Source of the DNA: Rhodospirillaceae bacterium
Lineage (GTDB): Bacteria; Pseudomonadota; Alphaproteobacteria; Rhodospirillales; JABHCV01
DNA: 64,000 nucleotides
Reading direction: 5' to 3'
NCBI GenBank assembly: GCA_018662005.1
Contig: JABJHA010000028.1
Span: 1 to 64,000, forward strand
A program made the position numbers and the translations under genes. Within the stretch, counting starts at the first letter, position 1; the number at the start of each line of letters is the position of its first letter. Shown piece by piece: positions 49,352 to 58,601 of this stretch. The notes under the pieces were generated by a model. It did no database searches and was not told the DNA's origin. It was given only the letters and a program-made list of their open reading frames with translations.

Positions 49352-50136
49352 GTTGAAGGGGCCTTGTTGGCTTTTGAAAACAGGGAGAAAAAGTTGTCGG
49401 TTGTGACTTTTGCCACTTCATCAAGGCTTAAGCCTTTGATTTCAGCTATTTTTTCGGCTGTATGGCGAGTAAAGGCCGGTTCGTTGCGCTTGCCGCGCCG
49501 GGGCACCGGCGCCAGATACGGGGCGTCGGTCTCAACCAGCAAGCGCTCCAGCGGCACGTCCCTGACAATTGCCCGTAGCTCATCGGCAGTTTTAAAAGTG
49601 ACAATTCCGGAAATGGAAAGATACAGGCCCAGCTCCAAAGCCGTATCGGCCAGCTTGCGGGAACTGGAAAAGCAGTGAAGAAGGCCGGTGAACGCCCCCT
49701 TCCCCATCTCTTCGACAAGAATTTCAGCCATCTCATCATCGGCGTCTCGTGTATGGACGACCAAGGGTAAACCGATCTCGCGGGACGCCTCGATATGGGC
49801 CCGGAACTGGCGTTTTTGAATATCGCGGGGACTTTTGTCGTAATAGAAATCAAGCCCGGTCTCGCCGAATCCGATGACCTTGTCATCAACTGCCATCCTG
49901 ATCAGGTGCTCAGCCGTTATTTCGGGTTCCTTATCTGCATTGTGGGGGTGGATGCCGACCGTGCAGTAAATATTTTCGTAGCGTTTGGCGACTGCCAGCA
50001 CCTGTTCAAACTTTGTCACATATGTACAAATGGAAAGCATGTGATTGACGCCTACGTCAGCAGCGCGCTCAACAATATTTTCCATATCGTCGGCAAATTC
50101 GGGGAAATCCAAATGACAGTGGCTGTCTACGAGCAT
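49348..50136 (-). CDS. tatD: TatD-family metal-dependent hydrolase/DNase
   Basis: A 262-residue TIM-barrel hydrolase. Metal ligands in VDSHCHLDFP, GETGLDFYYD, VVHTRDAD, LLHCFSSS and ETDAPYLAPVPRRGKRNEP. The metG-tatD-MBL order is common in alphaproteobacteria; here a small membrane-protein gene intervenes. Family members are 3'-5' DNases. Confidence 0.93.
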   Translation of the reverse strand: MLVDSHCHLDFPEFADDMENIVERAADVGVNHMLSICTYVTKFEQVLAVAKRYENIYCTVGIHPHNADKEPEITAEHLIRMAVDDKVIGFGETGLDFYYDKSPRDIQKRQFRAHIEASREIGLPLVVHTRDADDEMAEILVEEMGKGAFTGLLHCFSSSRKLADTALELGLYLSISGIVTFKTADELRAIVRDVPLERLLVETDAPYLAPVPRRGKRNEPAFTRHTAEKIAEIKGLSLDEVAKVTTDNFFSLFSKANKAPST

Positions 50137-50223
50137 GTTCTAAGGCCAAGCTTGAAAATTATAAGATATTGTTTTTAAAGCCAATTTTTATAACTGTCAT
50201 CACTATAGTTCAGCTTTGCGGGC

Positions 50224-50265
50224 AAAAAAGCGGCACCGCCAGACATGGGGGGAATTGGCGGCGCC
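50224..50265 (-). terminator. rho-independent terminator after the 38-residue membrane protein
   Basis: On the minus strand the stem GGCGCCGCCA/TGGCGGTGCC (one G-T pair) encloses a 14-nt loop and is followed by GC and six T. It lies 27 bp beyond the small-protein stop and separates it from tatD. Confidence 0.88.
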
Positions 50266-50291
50266 AAAGGGCGAAACGAATTCGTCAGTTT

Positions 50292-50408
50292 TTAAGAAGC
50301 GGGCGTCGTCGGAATAACTCCTGCGGCGTATGCTATTAAGACCAATATCACCATCAGACCAACGACACCGACCGTCCACAAATAAGTCTTCTTATCGTCT
50401 TGGGTCAT
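50292..50408 (-). CDS. 38-residue single-span membrane protein (small protein)
   Basis: ATG at 50408 follows TGGAGGTGACG, a near-perfect ribosome site. The product begins MTQDDKKTYLWTVG, has one hydrophobic helix (VGVVGLMVILVLIAYAAGV, about residues 13-31) and ends IPTTPAS. The acidic/basic N-terminus and lone span suggest a small inner-membrane protein. It has its own strong terminator. I know no named family for it; function unknown. Confidence 0.75.
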   Translation of the reverse strand: MTQDDKKTYLWTVGVVGLMVILVLIAYAAGVIPTTPAS

Positions 50409-50534
50409 CGTCACCTCCACTAACAATCAAAGCCGCGCGGCAAGATATAAAGGAGGCGCCTCAATGGTTAAACCATAGCACAAAAGTCGGATTTTTGGAA
50501 TGGCGCAGATAATGGGGCTTAATTCTCGCCGAAT

Positions 50535-52085
50535 TCAGCCCTCATCCTCGACAAACCTGGGGAAGACACCTTCGGGTTTCGGCAACACGGTGCCGGGGAC
50601 CAGACTGTTGCCTTCAGCAAGAAAGGAAAACGAACGTTTCTCATGATCAATCACCAACTGATCAAGCATTCGGGCCATGGCATCTGGCATAAAGGGCTGT
50701 AATACTAGAGCGATCCGGCGGATACATTCGCTCAGCACATAAAGAACCGTGGCCATGCGTTCCGGGTCTTCATTTTTTAACTTCCACGGCGCCTGGCTGT
50801 CCACATAACCATTGGCGGCGCGAATGACCACCCACACGGTTTCCAGTGCTTCATGAAAAGATTGCCGGTCGATGGCGTCACGAAGTTGTTCAAGCAACTG
50901 GCCCGCAGCGTCCAGTAAACGGTCATCGTCATCGGTAAAATCACCATGATCAGGGACCACCCCATTACAATTCTTGGCGACCATGGACAGGACCCGCTGG
51001 GCCAGATTGCCTAGATCATTGGCCAATTCGCCATTCATACGGTTGATCATGGCCTGGTGCGAGAAATCGCCGTCATTTCCAAAGGGAACTTCCCTGAGCA
51101 GGAAGTAACGGACCTGATCGAGGCCGTATCTGGCGACAAGATCATGAGGGTCGATCACATTGCCCAACGACTTCGATATCTTCTGGCCTTCATTTGTCCA
51201 CCAGCCGTGGGCGTAAACCCGTTTTGGCGCTTCAAGTCCTGCGGCGAGCAGAAAAGCCGGCCAATAAACGGCGTGAAACCGCAGAATGTCCTTGCCGACC
51301 ATGTGCAGATCGCAGGGCCAGTAGGTGGCGTACTCACCGCTTTCTGTTTCCGGATAACCGACACCGGTGATGTAGTTGGTCAAGGCGTCCAGCCACACGT
51401 ACATAATGTGTTTATCGTCACCGGGCACCGGGATGCCCCAATTAAAGGTGGTTCGTGATACGGAAAGATCCCGAAGCCCACCTTTGACAAAACTGAGAAC
51501 CTCATTGCGTCGTGTTTGGGGGGCTATGAAATCAGGGTTGGCGTCATAAAATTCCAGCAGCTTATCGCCCCACTGGGAAAGCCTGAAGAAGTAACTTGGT
51601 TCTTCGACCCATTCGACTTCGGCTCCCGAAGGGGCAATTTTCTTGCCATCAGGGTCGTCAGTCAGTTCCCCTTCCCCGTAAAAGGCTTCATCGCGAACCG
51701 CGTACCAGCCTGAATAGCTGTCCAGATATATCTCGTCATTTTCCATCAACCTTTGCCACAAGTCCTGAACGGAATGTTTATGGCGGGCTTCGGTGGTGCG
51801 GATAAAATCATCGTGGGTGAAGTTCATCAAATCGGCAAGTTCGCGGAAGTTTTGCGAGACCTTGTCGGTAAACGCCTTGGGGTCGATACCTGCGGCAAGG
51901 GCTGATTTTTCCACCTTTTGGCCGTGCTCGTCGGTGCCGGTCAAAAACTTGACGTCAAAACCGTCCAGTCGCTTGAAGCGAGCGAGCACATCACAGGCCA
52001 GTGTCGTATAGGCATGGCCGATGTGCGGGGCATCGTTGACATAATAAATCGGCGTCGTCACGTAATAGGGCTTAATTGAACTCAC
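50535..52085 (-). CDS. metG: methionyl-tRNA synthetase
   Basis: Class I aminoacyl-tRNA synthetase. The 516-residue protein has HIGH as HIGH in DAPHIGHAYT (near 20) and KISKS in KISKSLGNVID. It lacks the four-cysteine zinc insert and the C-terminal dimer domain, so it is the short form used by many alphaproteobacteria. ATG at 52085 follows TGGAGTGAG; holB ends 12 bp upstream. Confidence 0.97.
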   Translation of the reverse strand: MSSIKPYYVTTPIYYVNDAPHIGHAYTTLACDVLARFKRLDGFDVKFLTGTDEHGQKVEKSALAAGIDPKAFTDKVSQNFRELADLMNFTHDDFIRTTEARHKHSVQDLWQRLMENDEIYLDSYSGWYAVRDEAFYGEGELTDDPDGKKIAPSGAEVEWVEEPSYFFRLSQWGDKLLEFYDANPDFIAPQTRRNEVLSFVKGGLRDLSVSRTTFNWGIPVPGDDKHIMYVWLDALTNYITGVGYPETESGEYATYWPCDLHMVGKDILRFHAVYWPAFLLAAGLEAPKRVYAHGWWTNEGQKISKSLGNVIDPHDLVARYGLDQVRYFLLREVPFGNDGDFSHQAMINRMNGELANDLGNLAQRVLSMVAKNCNGVVPDHGDFTDDDDRLLDAAGQLLEQLRDAIDRQSFHEALETVWVVIRAANGYVDSQAPWKLKNEDPERMATVLYVLSECIRRIALVLQPFMPDAMARMLDQLVIDHEKRSFSFLAEGNSLVPGTVLPKPEGVFPRFVEDEG

Positions 52086-52097
52086 TCCACAGAAAAT

Positions 52098-53219
52098 CTA
52101 GCCTTGCGCTGCTTTTTCAAGGGCCAGGAAGATCGTAATGATCATTTGTCGCCGGTCCATGTTGATGGCGTCGGTTCGGGCCAGCAGATGGTTGATCTTG
52201 TCCCATACCTCCAGCCAGCTTGCAAGGGAACTGGCCGCAGCAAGCCGGTTATTTAGAACCGCCTCGACGCTGCTCATACCCTGATCACCACGCGAAACAG
52301 ACAGGATCATCCGTCCTAGCCATCCCAAAAGGAGGTCGGCAAAGGTTTGAAACGCCGTATCGGCACCGGCGCGGCCCAGTTTTCCTGCTAGTGCGTGAAG
52401 AACTGCTACATCAAGATGTGGAAGCGTTTCAAGTAGGGCTATCAGGTCTTTATATAGTTCCAGCCCGCCTTCTTCTTCAAGATCAAGGGCGCGCCCAATA
52501 CTGCCTTCGGCCAGGCGCGCCAACGCCACAGCATCATCAGGGGATATGCCCGGATGATGTTCGCTCAACATACCGGTGACGACGGCTTCATCCAAAGCGG
52601 ACAGTGTCAGTTTGCGACAACGCGAGCGGATCGTGGGCAGCAAGCGGCCAGGGTTATGACTGACGAGTAGGAGAATTGCCTTTGCCGGCGGTTCTTCAAG
52701 AACTTTCAGGACAGCATTGGCGGCGTTGCGGTTCATTTCCTCGGCACTGTCGATAACCACCACGCGCCACCCCTCTTCGGCGGCCGACAGGGACATAAAC
52801 GAGCCTATGGAACGCACATCATCAACAACGATTTCGGTTTTGTACTTGCCTTTCTTTTCGTCAAATTGCCGCTCGATTGCCTTCAGGTCCGCGTGAGCAC
52901 CGGCGGCGACGCGGTTGTAAACAGGATCATCGATGGAAACATCTAAACTGCTCAAGTCATCTTTGGGAAGTTCACCGCCAAACAATCCATTGTCGGCACT
53001 TGCGCCGCCACCCTTGGCAAGCAGGAACCGGGCGAAGCGATAAGCCAGCGTTGCCTTGCCGATCCCCTTGGGTCCGCACAGGAGCCAGGCATGGGCGAGG
53101 CGTCCGGAATTAAAGGCATCAAGCAGAACTTTTTCTGCCTGATCATGGCCACGAAGATCGCTGTTTTTTCGCGGGTGCGGAACCCCCTCTTCTTCATCGG
53201 CCAAGACTTGAGCATTCAT
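52098..53219 (-). CDS. holB: DNA polymerase III delta' subunit
   Basis: Clamp-loader subunit of 373 residues. AAA+ Walker A LLCGPKGIGKATLAYRFARF, sensor region LVSHNPGRLLPTIRSRC (SRC motif) are intact. The zinc-finger cysteines of the delta' N-terminus are not obvious. It overlaps tmk by 4 bp; tmk-holB-metG-tatD is the usual order. Confidence 0.94.
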   Translation of the reverse strand: MNAQVLADEEEGVPHPRKNSDLRGHDQAEKVLLDAFNSGRLAHAWLLCGPKGIGKATLAYRFARFLLAKGGGASADNGLFGGELPKDDLSSLDVSIDDPVYNRVAAGAHADLKAIERQFDEKKGKYKTEIVVDDVRSIGSFMSLSAAEEGWRVVVIDSAEEMNRNAANAVLKVLEEPPAKAILLLVSHNPGRLLPTIRSRCRKLTLSALDEAVVTGMLSEHHPGISPDDAVALARLAEGSIGRALDLEEEGGLELYKDLIALLETLPHLDVAVLHALAGKLGRAGADTAFQTFADLLLGWLGRMILSVSRGDQGMSSVEAVLNNRLAAASSLASWLEVWDKINHLLARTDAINMDRRQMIITIFLALEKAAQG

Positions 53220-53863
53220 GACAAAGGCACCGACAAGCGTTCACTTACAATGGCGCGGATTGCCGCCGCAATCTGCTCAATGGGGGCAGAGGCATCAATA
53301 ACGACACAGCGCTCTGGCTCGTCATTGGCTATTTGCAAAAATCCCTGACGCAGTCGATCATGAAAATCATGGCCCATACGCTCATAACGGTCTTCGCCCT
53401 GTCCCCTTGCACCGGCGCGCTCAAGCCCAACCTCGAGATCCAGATCAAAGATAATCGTCAGGTCAGGTTTAAAATCACCCAGTACGGCAGAGCCCAGCTT
53501 ATTGATAGCCCCGCGCTTAACGCCATGACCAAAGCCCTGATAGGCCATTGTCGAGTCGGCGAAGCGATCCGAAATCACCCACTGCCCTTTCTCAAGGGCG
53601 GGATACACGGTTTTATCCAAATGTTCGGCGCGGGCAGCGTAGTTGAGCAAGGCCTCGCTCATTGGGGTCCAGCGATTGGTCGCGCCGTTAACAAGAAGGT
53701 TGCGGATTTCTTCGGCGCCGGGCGCACCGCCGGGCTCGCGGGTGCTGATAACATCAACCCCGGCGTCTGCCAAAGCAGTGGCCAGCAAAGCGACCTGGGT
53801 CGATTTACCGGTGCCTTCGCCGCCTTCAAATGTAATGAACCTGCCCTTGGACACCCCTTGCAA
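53216..53863 (-). CDS. tmk: thymidylate kinase
   Basis: Phosphorylates dTMP to dTDP. The 215 residues have P-loop FEGGEGTGKSTQ, REPGGAPGAEEIRNLL and DRFADSTMAYQG (DR[YF] motif), plus the lid segment RAGARGQGEDRYE. It lies between dacC and holB on the minus strand, 9 bp after the former. Confidence 0.96.
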   Translation of the reverse strand: MQGVSKGRFITFEGGEGTGKSTQVALLATALADAGVDVISTREPGGAPGAEEIRNLLVNGATNRWTPMSEALLNYAARAEHLDKTVYPALEKGQWVISDRFADSTMAYQGFGHGVKRGAINKLGSAVLGDFKPDLTIIFDLDLEVGLERAGARGQGEDRYERMGHDFHDRLRQGFLQIANDEPERCVVIDASAPIEQIAAAIRAIVSERLSVPLS

Positions 53864-53872
53864 ACTCCCCGT

Positions 53873-55024
53873 TCAATCTGAACCGCCAAACAGAATGTAG
53901 TTGAAAGCCGCCATCAGACGGCCGATCAATCCCAGTTGTTCAACATCGGCTGCGGCGACCAGGGGAACCTCCACCGTCTTCTCGCCAGGGGCCGTGACGC
54001 TCAGGGTTGCAAGCATATCACCTTTTTTGACCGGTGCCGGTATCGGTCCCTGATAATTAATTTTTACTTTCATTTCCCGACGCGCTTTCTTGTGCAGCGT
54101 CAGCTTCAGTTCGTTTTCAATCATCAAGGAAACGGAGGGTTCCGTTCCAAGCCAGACAGCGGCTTCCTCGACGATTTCACCGGCCCCTAAAAGGGCATAA
54201 TTGCCAAATTCACGAAACCCCCACTCGAGCAGTCTTTCGGGTTCGCGGGAACGTTCCTTCTTTGATGTCAGCCCGTTTACCACCAGTACCAGACGACGAT
54301 CACCTCTAACCGCCGAAGCGGTCAGTCCATAGCCAGAGTCCTGGGTATGGCCCGTCTTCAATCCATCCGCGCCCATGTCCTTGTAGATCAAAGGGTTGCG
54401 GTTGTTTTGTTTAATGCCGTTGTAGACGAAGCTCTTTTCGGAATAGTAGTGATAATATTCTGGGAACTGCTCAATCATCAATTTCGCCAGGATCGCCAAA
54501 TCCTTAGGCGACATCATGTGTTCCGGGTGCGGCCAACCGGTTGAGTTTTTGAAAATGCTGGCGCTTAAGCCGATTTCGCGGGCATGGGCTGTCATTTCCT
54601 CTGCGAAGGCTTCTTCGGAGCCCGAAATTCCTTCGGCTATGACGATGCAGGCGTCATTGCCAGACTGAACAATAATGCCACGGACAAGGTCTTCGATGCG
54701 GACCCGCTTGCCCGGCACCAGAAACATGGTTGAACTGCCGCTCTTGGCGCCACCTTTACGCCAGGCGTTTTCGCTGACTGAAAATTTATCCTCAAGTGAC
54801 AAGCGACCATCACGAAGCCTCTCAAAGACCATGTACAGTGTCATCAACTTGCTCATGGAGGCAGGCGCCATCGGAACGTTGGCGTCCTTTTCAAACAGCA
54901 CAGCCCCGGTTTCCGCGTCCATCAGAACGACTTGTTTAGCAAGTGTTTCAACGGCCTGGGCCGAGGAAATGCAAAGAAAAGTCAGGGCGGCAATGGCAGC
55001 AGCGCGGAGATGAGAGGACAACAT
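53873..55024 (-). CDS. D-alanyl-D-alanine carboxypeptidase (DacA/PBP5 family)
   Basis: Trims the terminal D-Ala of peptidoglycan pentapeptides. Signal peptide about 1-24 (AQA cleavage), then the penicillin-binding motifs S56-M-S-K59, S121-G-N123 and K223-T-G225, followed by a PBP5_C beta domain (about 290-360) and a short C-terminal amphipathic anchor. The 383 residues match the family. It clusters with rlpA and mltB, forming a cell-wall group. Confidence 0.95.
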   Translation of the reverse strand: MLSSHLRAAAIAALTFLCISSAQAVETLAKQVVLMDAETGAVLFEKDANVPMAPASMSKLMTLYMVFERLRDGRLSLEDKFSVSENAWRKGGAKSGSSTMFLVPGKRVRIEDLVRGIIVQSGNDACIVIAEGISGSEEAFAEEMTAHAREIGLSASIFKNSTGWPHPEHMMSPKDLAILAKLMIEQFPEYYHYYSEKSFVYNGIKQNNRNPLIYKDMGADGLKTGHTQDSGYGLTASAVRGDRRLVLVVNGLTSKKERSREPERLLEWGFREFGNYALLGAGEIVEEAAVWLGTEPSVSLMIENELKLTLHKKARREMKVKINYQGPIPAPVKKGDMLATLSVTAPGEKTVEVPLVAAADVEQLGLIGRLMAAFNYILFGGSD

Positions 55025-55060
55025 TGTCAGGTAAATTCCGTTAAAAAGTACAGCAGAGCA

Positions 55061-56053
55061 TCAATCAACGATGGTTCTGGCATCGGTATAACCCGACGCG
55101 ATGACTTGCTCAAGCATATGATCTGCGTCAGCAATCGATTTGATCGGTCCGACCCTGACCCGAAACAGGTCACGGCCATTTACCAACACCGGTGAGACCT
55201 TGACTGATCCCAGACTGGATAAAATAGCCCGCACCCTGTTGGCATTGTCAAAGTTGGCGAACGCCCCGGCTTGTATAAAAATGTTGGTTTGCACCGGCAC
55301 CGGCTCAAGCGTTACCTTTTCGCTTACCGCAGATGCCACCACTTGTTCGGGTTCGACAACCGGTGCTGGTTCGGGAGTGGATACCGGGGTCGGGCTGATT
55401 TGCTCATTGCTGCCAATCACAGGCAAAGTCTGACTGCTGACTTTAGGCTTGGGCAAACTGTCGACGGTAATGGGGGTGCCGATTTCCGCCAATTCGGCAT
55501 CACCTTTAAGGCGGCGGGCCAATGCCCGGCTTTCGTCTGCCAGTATACGTACCCGAATGCTCGCTGTTCCCTGTTTTTGGAACCCAAGCAATTGCGCGGC
55601 GCGACGCGAAAGATCAAGAATCCTGCCATGGGCGTAGGGGCCACGGTCATTAATGCGGACATTCAGGGTGCGGCCATTTCCCAAATTGGTGACCCGTACA
55701 ATACTGGGTAAAGGTAAAGTCCGGTGGGCCGCGGAAATTCCATTCATATCGTAAATTTCACCGTTGGCCGTTTTGCGGCCATGAAATTTTGTCCCGTACC
55801 AGGAACCGATACCGGTTTCATCGTATTCAAAATTTTCCTTCGGATAATACCAAACGCCCTTGATTTGATAGGGATTGCCAATCTTGTACTTGCCAAAGAT
55901 GGTTCTTTTCTCGGCGTCGCTTTTCTTCGATACCTGCTTAACCGTCTGGGCGATGAACTGGGTTTCTGCACAAGCCCCAAGCAATGTTGAAGCGGCAATG
56001 ACAATCGCCAAACCAGGCATAAATCGATTAAAAAAAGCCCGGTGCGGGATCAT
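55061..56053 (-). CDS. rlpA: RlpA-like septal/rare lipoprotein A with SPOR domain
   Basis: A 330-residue lipoprotein: signal and lipobox LLGAC (Cys28), a double-psi beta barrel domain (about 80-170: GIGSWYGTKFHGRKTANGEIYDM, RINDRGPYAHGRILDLS), a Pro/Val/Glu-rich linker, and a C-terminal SPOR domain (about 250-330) that binds denuded glycan at the septum. RlpA of some species is a lytic transglycosylase specific for such strands. Upstream lies a small inverted repeat CCACAC/GTGTGG (56091-56108). Confidence 0.94.
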   Translation of the reverse strand: MIPHRAFFNRFMPGLAIVIAASTLLGACAETQFIAQTVKQVSKKSDAEKRTIFGKYKIGNPYQIKGVWYYPKENFEYDETGIGSWYGTKFHGRKTANGEIYDMNGISAAHRTLPLPSIVRVTNLGNGRTLNVRINDRGPYAHGRILDLSRRAAQLLGFQKQGTASIRVRILADESRALARRLKGDAELAEIGTPITVDSLPKPKVSSQTLPVIGSNEQISPTPVSTPEPAPVVEPEQVVASAVSEKVTLEPVPVQTNIFIQAGAFANFDNANRVRAILSSLGSVKVSPVLVNGRDLFRVRVGPIKSIADADHMLEQVIASGYTDARTIVD

Positions 56054-56139
56054 GGCAGACCGCCCTCATTATGGGGTGAATAAATGCAAACCACACGATA
56101 TGGTGTGGGAGTAAACTTAGTATTAAAAGATTTGGCTTT

Positions 56140-57165
56140 CTAACTGCCGCCAATCCGGTCGGCAAGAGTGCCAACCGCAACGGCGAAATAGGTCGATCTG
56201 TTCCATTTCAGGATCGTTCGGTAATTGTTGTAGATCATGTATGCGGCACTTCCAGGACCTTCGGTATAAACAATAGACGCCTTCAAGTCTCGGGCAGGAA
56301 GAGCGCTACCGTCGGCTCTCAGAACACCCAGCGCACCCCATTCAGCGATGGGTTTGATAATTTTGAGACCCACCATCTCAGGATTGAACCCGGCCGGTAA
56401 GGTCACCGCCCTGCCCCACGTCTGATCGCCTTTCCAGCCGGAACGGGACAGGTAATTCGCAGCCGAGCCAAAGACATCGGCTTTTGTGCTCCATATATCC
56501 TTGCGACCATCACCGTTGTAATCTATGGCGAAGTTAAGGAAGGACGAGGGCATAAACTGGCACTGGCCCATGGCCCCGGCCCACGATCCAACCATATCTT
56601 TGGCTTTGATGTGGTCACCGTTAAGAATTTTCAGGGCGTTCATGAGCTCCTTACGGAAGTATTTGCTGCGCCGACCGTCATGGGCAAGGGTCGCCAGAGC
56701 TGGTATCAGTTTGAAACCGCCTGTAACACGACCAAAATCCGTCTCGATACCCCAGAAAGCGACGATAAAGCGCGGCTGAACACCAAATTTCTTGCCGACT
56801 TCCTCAAGCAAGGCTTTGTTTTCAGCCAGTTTTTTACGACCTTTCTGGACCCGGGAATTAGGCACGACGCGGGTCATGTACTGGGCAAACGTCAGCGAGA
56901 ATTCCGGTTGCTTGCGATCAAGCTCGATAACCCGGGGGATTTGTTTGACGCCATCCAGGGCAGAAGCCAGGATTTCCTCACGAATACCATTGCCGGAAGC
57001 CTCGGCGCGAAGCTCCACCAGCCATTTTTTAAAGGCAACGGGATCGACAGGGGCTTTAGATGGGTCATCTGCGGTTTCATGAGCGAAAGCATGGCCAACA
57101 GCCGTCAGATAAAAAAGCGCAGCCGCCAATACACCAGCCGCACTTTTTAACGTTTTAAAATTCAT
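56140..57165 (-). CDS. lytic murein transglycosylase (MltB family)
   Basis: A 341-residue periplasmic enzyme cleaving peptidoglycan to 1,6-anhydromuropeptides. Signal peptide 1-28 (GHAFA); catalytic E141 in FWGIETDFGRVTGG; AMGQCQFMPSSFLNFA and YNGDGRKDIW match the SLT_2/MltB group. No lipobox Cys, so a soluble variant. Preceded in the run by the DUF218 gene and followed by rlpA. Confidence 0.93.
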   Translation of the reverse strand: MNFKTLKSAAGVLAAALFYLTAVGHAFAHETADDPSKAPVDPVAFKKWLVELRAEASGNGIREEILASALDGVKQIPRVIELDRKQPEFSLTFAQYMTRVVPNSRVQKGRKKLAENKALLEEVGKKFGVQPRFIVAFWGIETDFGRVTGGFKLIPALATLAHDGRRSKYFRKELMNALKILNGDHIKAKDMVGSWAGAMGQCQFMPSSFLNFAIDYNGDGRKDIWSTKADVFGSAANYLSRSGWKGDQTWGRAVTLPAGFNPEMVGLKIIKPIAEWGALGVLRADGSALPARDLKASIVYTEGPGSAAYMIYNNYRTILKWNRSTYFAVAVGTLADRIGGS

Positions 57166-57244
57166 GATGGCCTACCCTAGTTTGCACGAATCGCATCAAC
57201 AAACTATGGCAATCCTTATGCATCAGGGCAATGGCGAAAAGCTT

Positions 57245-58042
57245 CTATGAATCGGGGCCGGGAAACAGGGAATCCGTTTTATCTGTCAGCCTGTAAAAAA
57301 TAAGACCCAACCATTCATGAATGGCCTGTGACAGAAGTCCGTAACCGCCGATCAGATTGAAAGTCAGCGTAAAAAGAAACTCGTTTGTGAATTGGAAGTC
57401 GACAGGATAGGGCAACGCCTTCCATCCAACCTGTCTGAAGATACCAACCGTACGCGGCATATGGAAAGCCGATGTGATCAATATCCATGTCTCGGCAGGG
57501 TCAGGATTGACCAGTTGTTTGGACATCACGGCATTTTCGTAAGTGTTGCGGGACTGGTTTTCAATTTGCACTCTGTTTATATCGACACCCAGACCTTCCA
57601 GTAACGGCCCAACAGCATCACCTTCTTTAATGTCTTGTGTGAGCAATTTCCCGGAACCACTTGTAAACACGAGCTTTGCATTTGGATATTTTTTTGAAAG
57701 GGAGGCAAATTCTGTCAACCTTTCGACCGCCCCGCCGATCGATATCTGGCCGCGTGATTTGGTCACGACTTCATCAACAACACCACCCAAAACAATAATG
57801 CCATCGACCTTTTCCGGCAGTTGATGAACAACGGGAAAACGGTTTTCCAGGACGATTATCAAATTCACGCCAATGGGAACAACCGCAACGATTAATGACA
57901 AGACTGCAGCAATGGCAAGCAACCTGCGGCCCAGTTTGTCGCGTCGCCGAAAAACAAGCGCTGCCCCCAGGCAAAGCACGATCAGCAGCACATTTCCGGG
58001 ATTTGCAAAGAACCAGAATATTTTCGACAAATAGAAAAACAT
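57245..58042 (-). CDS. YdcF-like DUF218 membrane protein
   Basis: A 265-residue protein with two N-terminal membrane spans (about 2-28, 38-60), then the DUF218 domain: GIIVLGGVVDE, RLTEFASLSKKYPNAKLVFTSGSG, ENQSRNTYENA and ILITSAFHMPRTVG. The family includes ElyC/SanA envelope-linked proteins. Function not settled; its neighbours are cell-wall genes. Confidence 0.88.
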   Translation of the reverse strand: MFFYLSKIFWFFANPGNVLLIVLCLGAALVFRRRDKLGRRLLAIAAVLSLIVAVVPIGVNLIIVLENRFPVVHQLPEKVDGIIVLGGVVDEVVTKSRGQISIGGAVERLTEFASLSKKYPNAKLVFTSGSGKLLTQDIKEGDAVGPLLEGLGVDINRVQIENQSRNTYENAVMSKQLVNPDPAETWILITSAFHMPRTVGIFRQVGWKALPYPVDFQFTNEFLFTLTFNLIGGYGLLSQAIHEWLGLIFYRLTDKTDSLFPGPDS

Positions 58043-58098
58043 CAGCGGTGATACCCCATTTGTGCCTTATAAATCAAGTTAAGGCATTGATATCACGT

Positions 58099-58506
58099 CT
58101 ATTCCCGCGCCCCTGCCTGCTCTAACCGATCAATAATTTCACGGTAGATAGTGCGATACCCCTGGCCGCCGTCCATATCGAAAAAGGCCAATTTCTGGCG
58201 CGCCTTGGCGAGGGCCGTTTGGCCAACTTCATCACGCTCATTGATGCTGACGCCCTGATGTAAAAGGATTTTGACAATATCCAGGCTTGCCCCGTCGGTT
58301 GCCGTGATGAGGGGTGTTTGTTTAAGCGCATCGCGGCAATTCAGGTCGGCGCCATGATCCAGAAGTTCTGAAAGCTCGTCGGGTTCGTCGAGAAAGGCAG
58401 CGGCGTGCAAATCAGCGCAAGTGGCATGATGGGCCATGGCTGCATTCGGGGTGAGTAAACTCCCAGCTAAAAACAGAGCACTCATAAACCTGTTGTTGAT
58501 AAACAT
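58099..58506 (-). CDS. exported ankyrin-repeat protein
   Basis: A 135-residue protein with a signal peptide (about 1-25, AMA cleavage) and two or three ankyrin repeats: LSELLDHGADLNCRDALKQTPLI, IVKILLHQGVSINERDEVGQTAL. Likely periplasmic. Two cysteines, C31 and C57 in the full-length numbering, could pair. Partner unknown. Confidence 0.82.
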   Translation of the reverse strand: MFINNRFMSALFLAGSLLTPNAAMAHHATCADLHAAAFLDEPDELSELLDHGADLNCRDALKQTPLITATDGASLDIVKILLHQGVSINERDEVGQTALAKARQKLAFFDMDGGQGYRTIYREIIDRLEQAGARE

Positions 58507-58601
58507 GGGTAAACGATATAGCGATGATAGCGCGCTGGCAAATCACGAAGAGATGAAGACCCGGAGCACGCCTTTTTATCCTCTTCTTTTGGTCAACGTC
58601 G

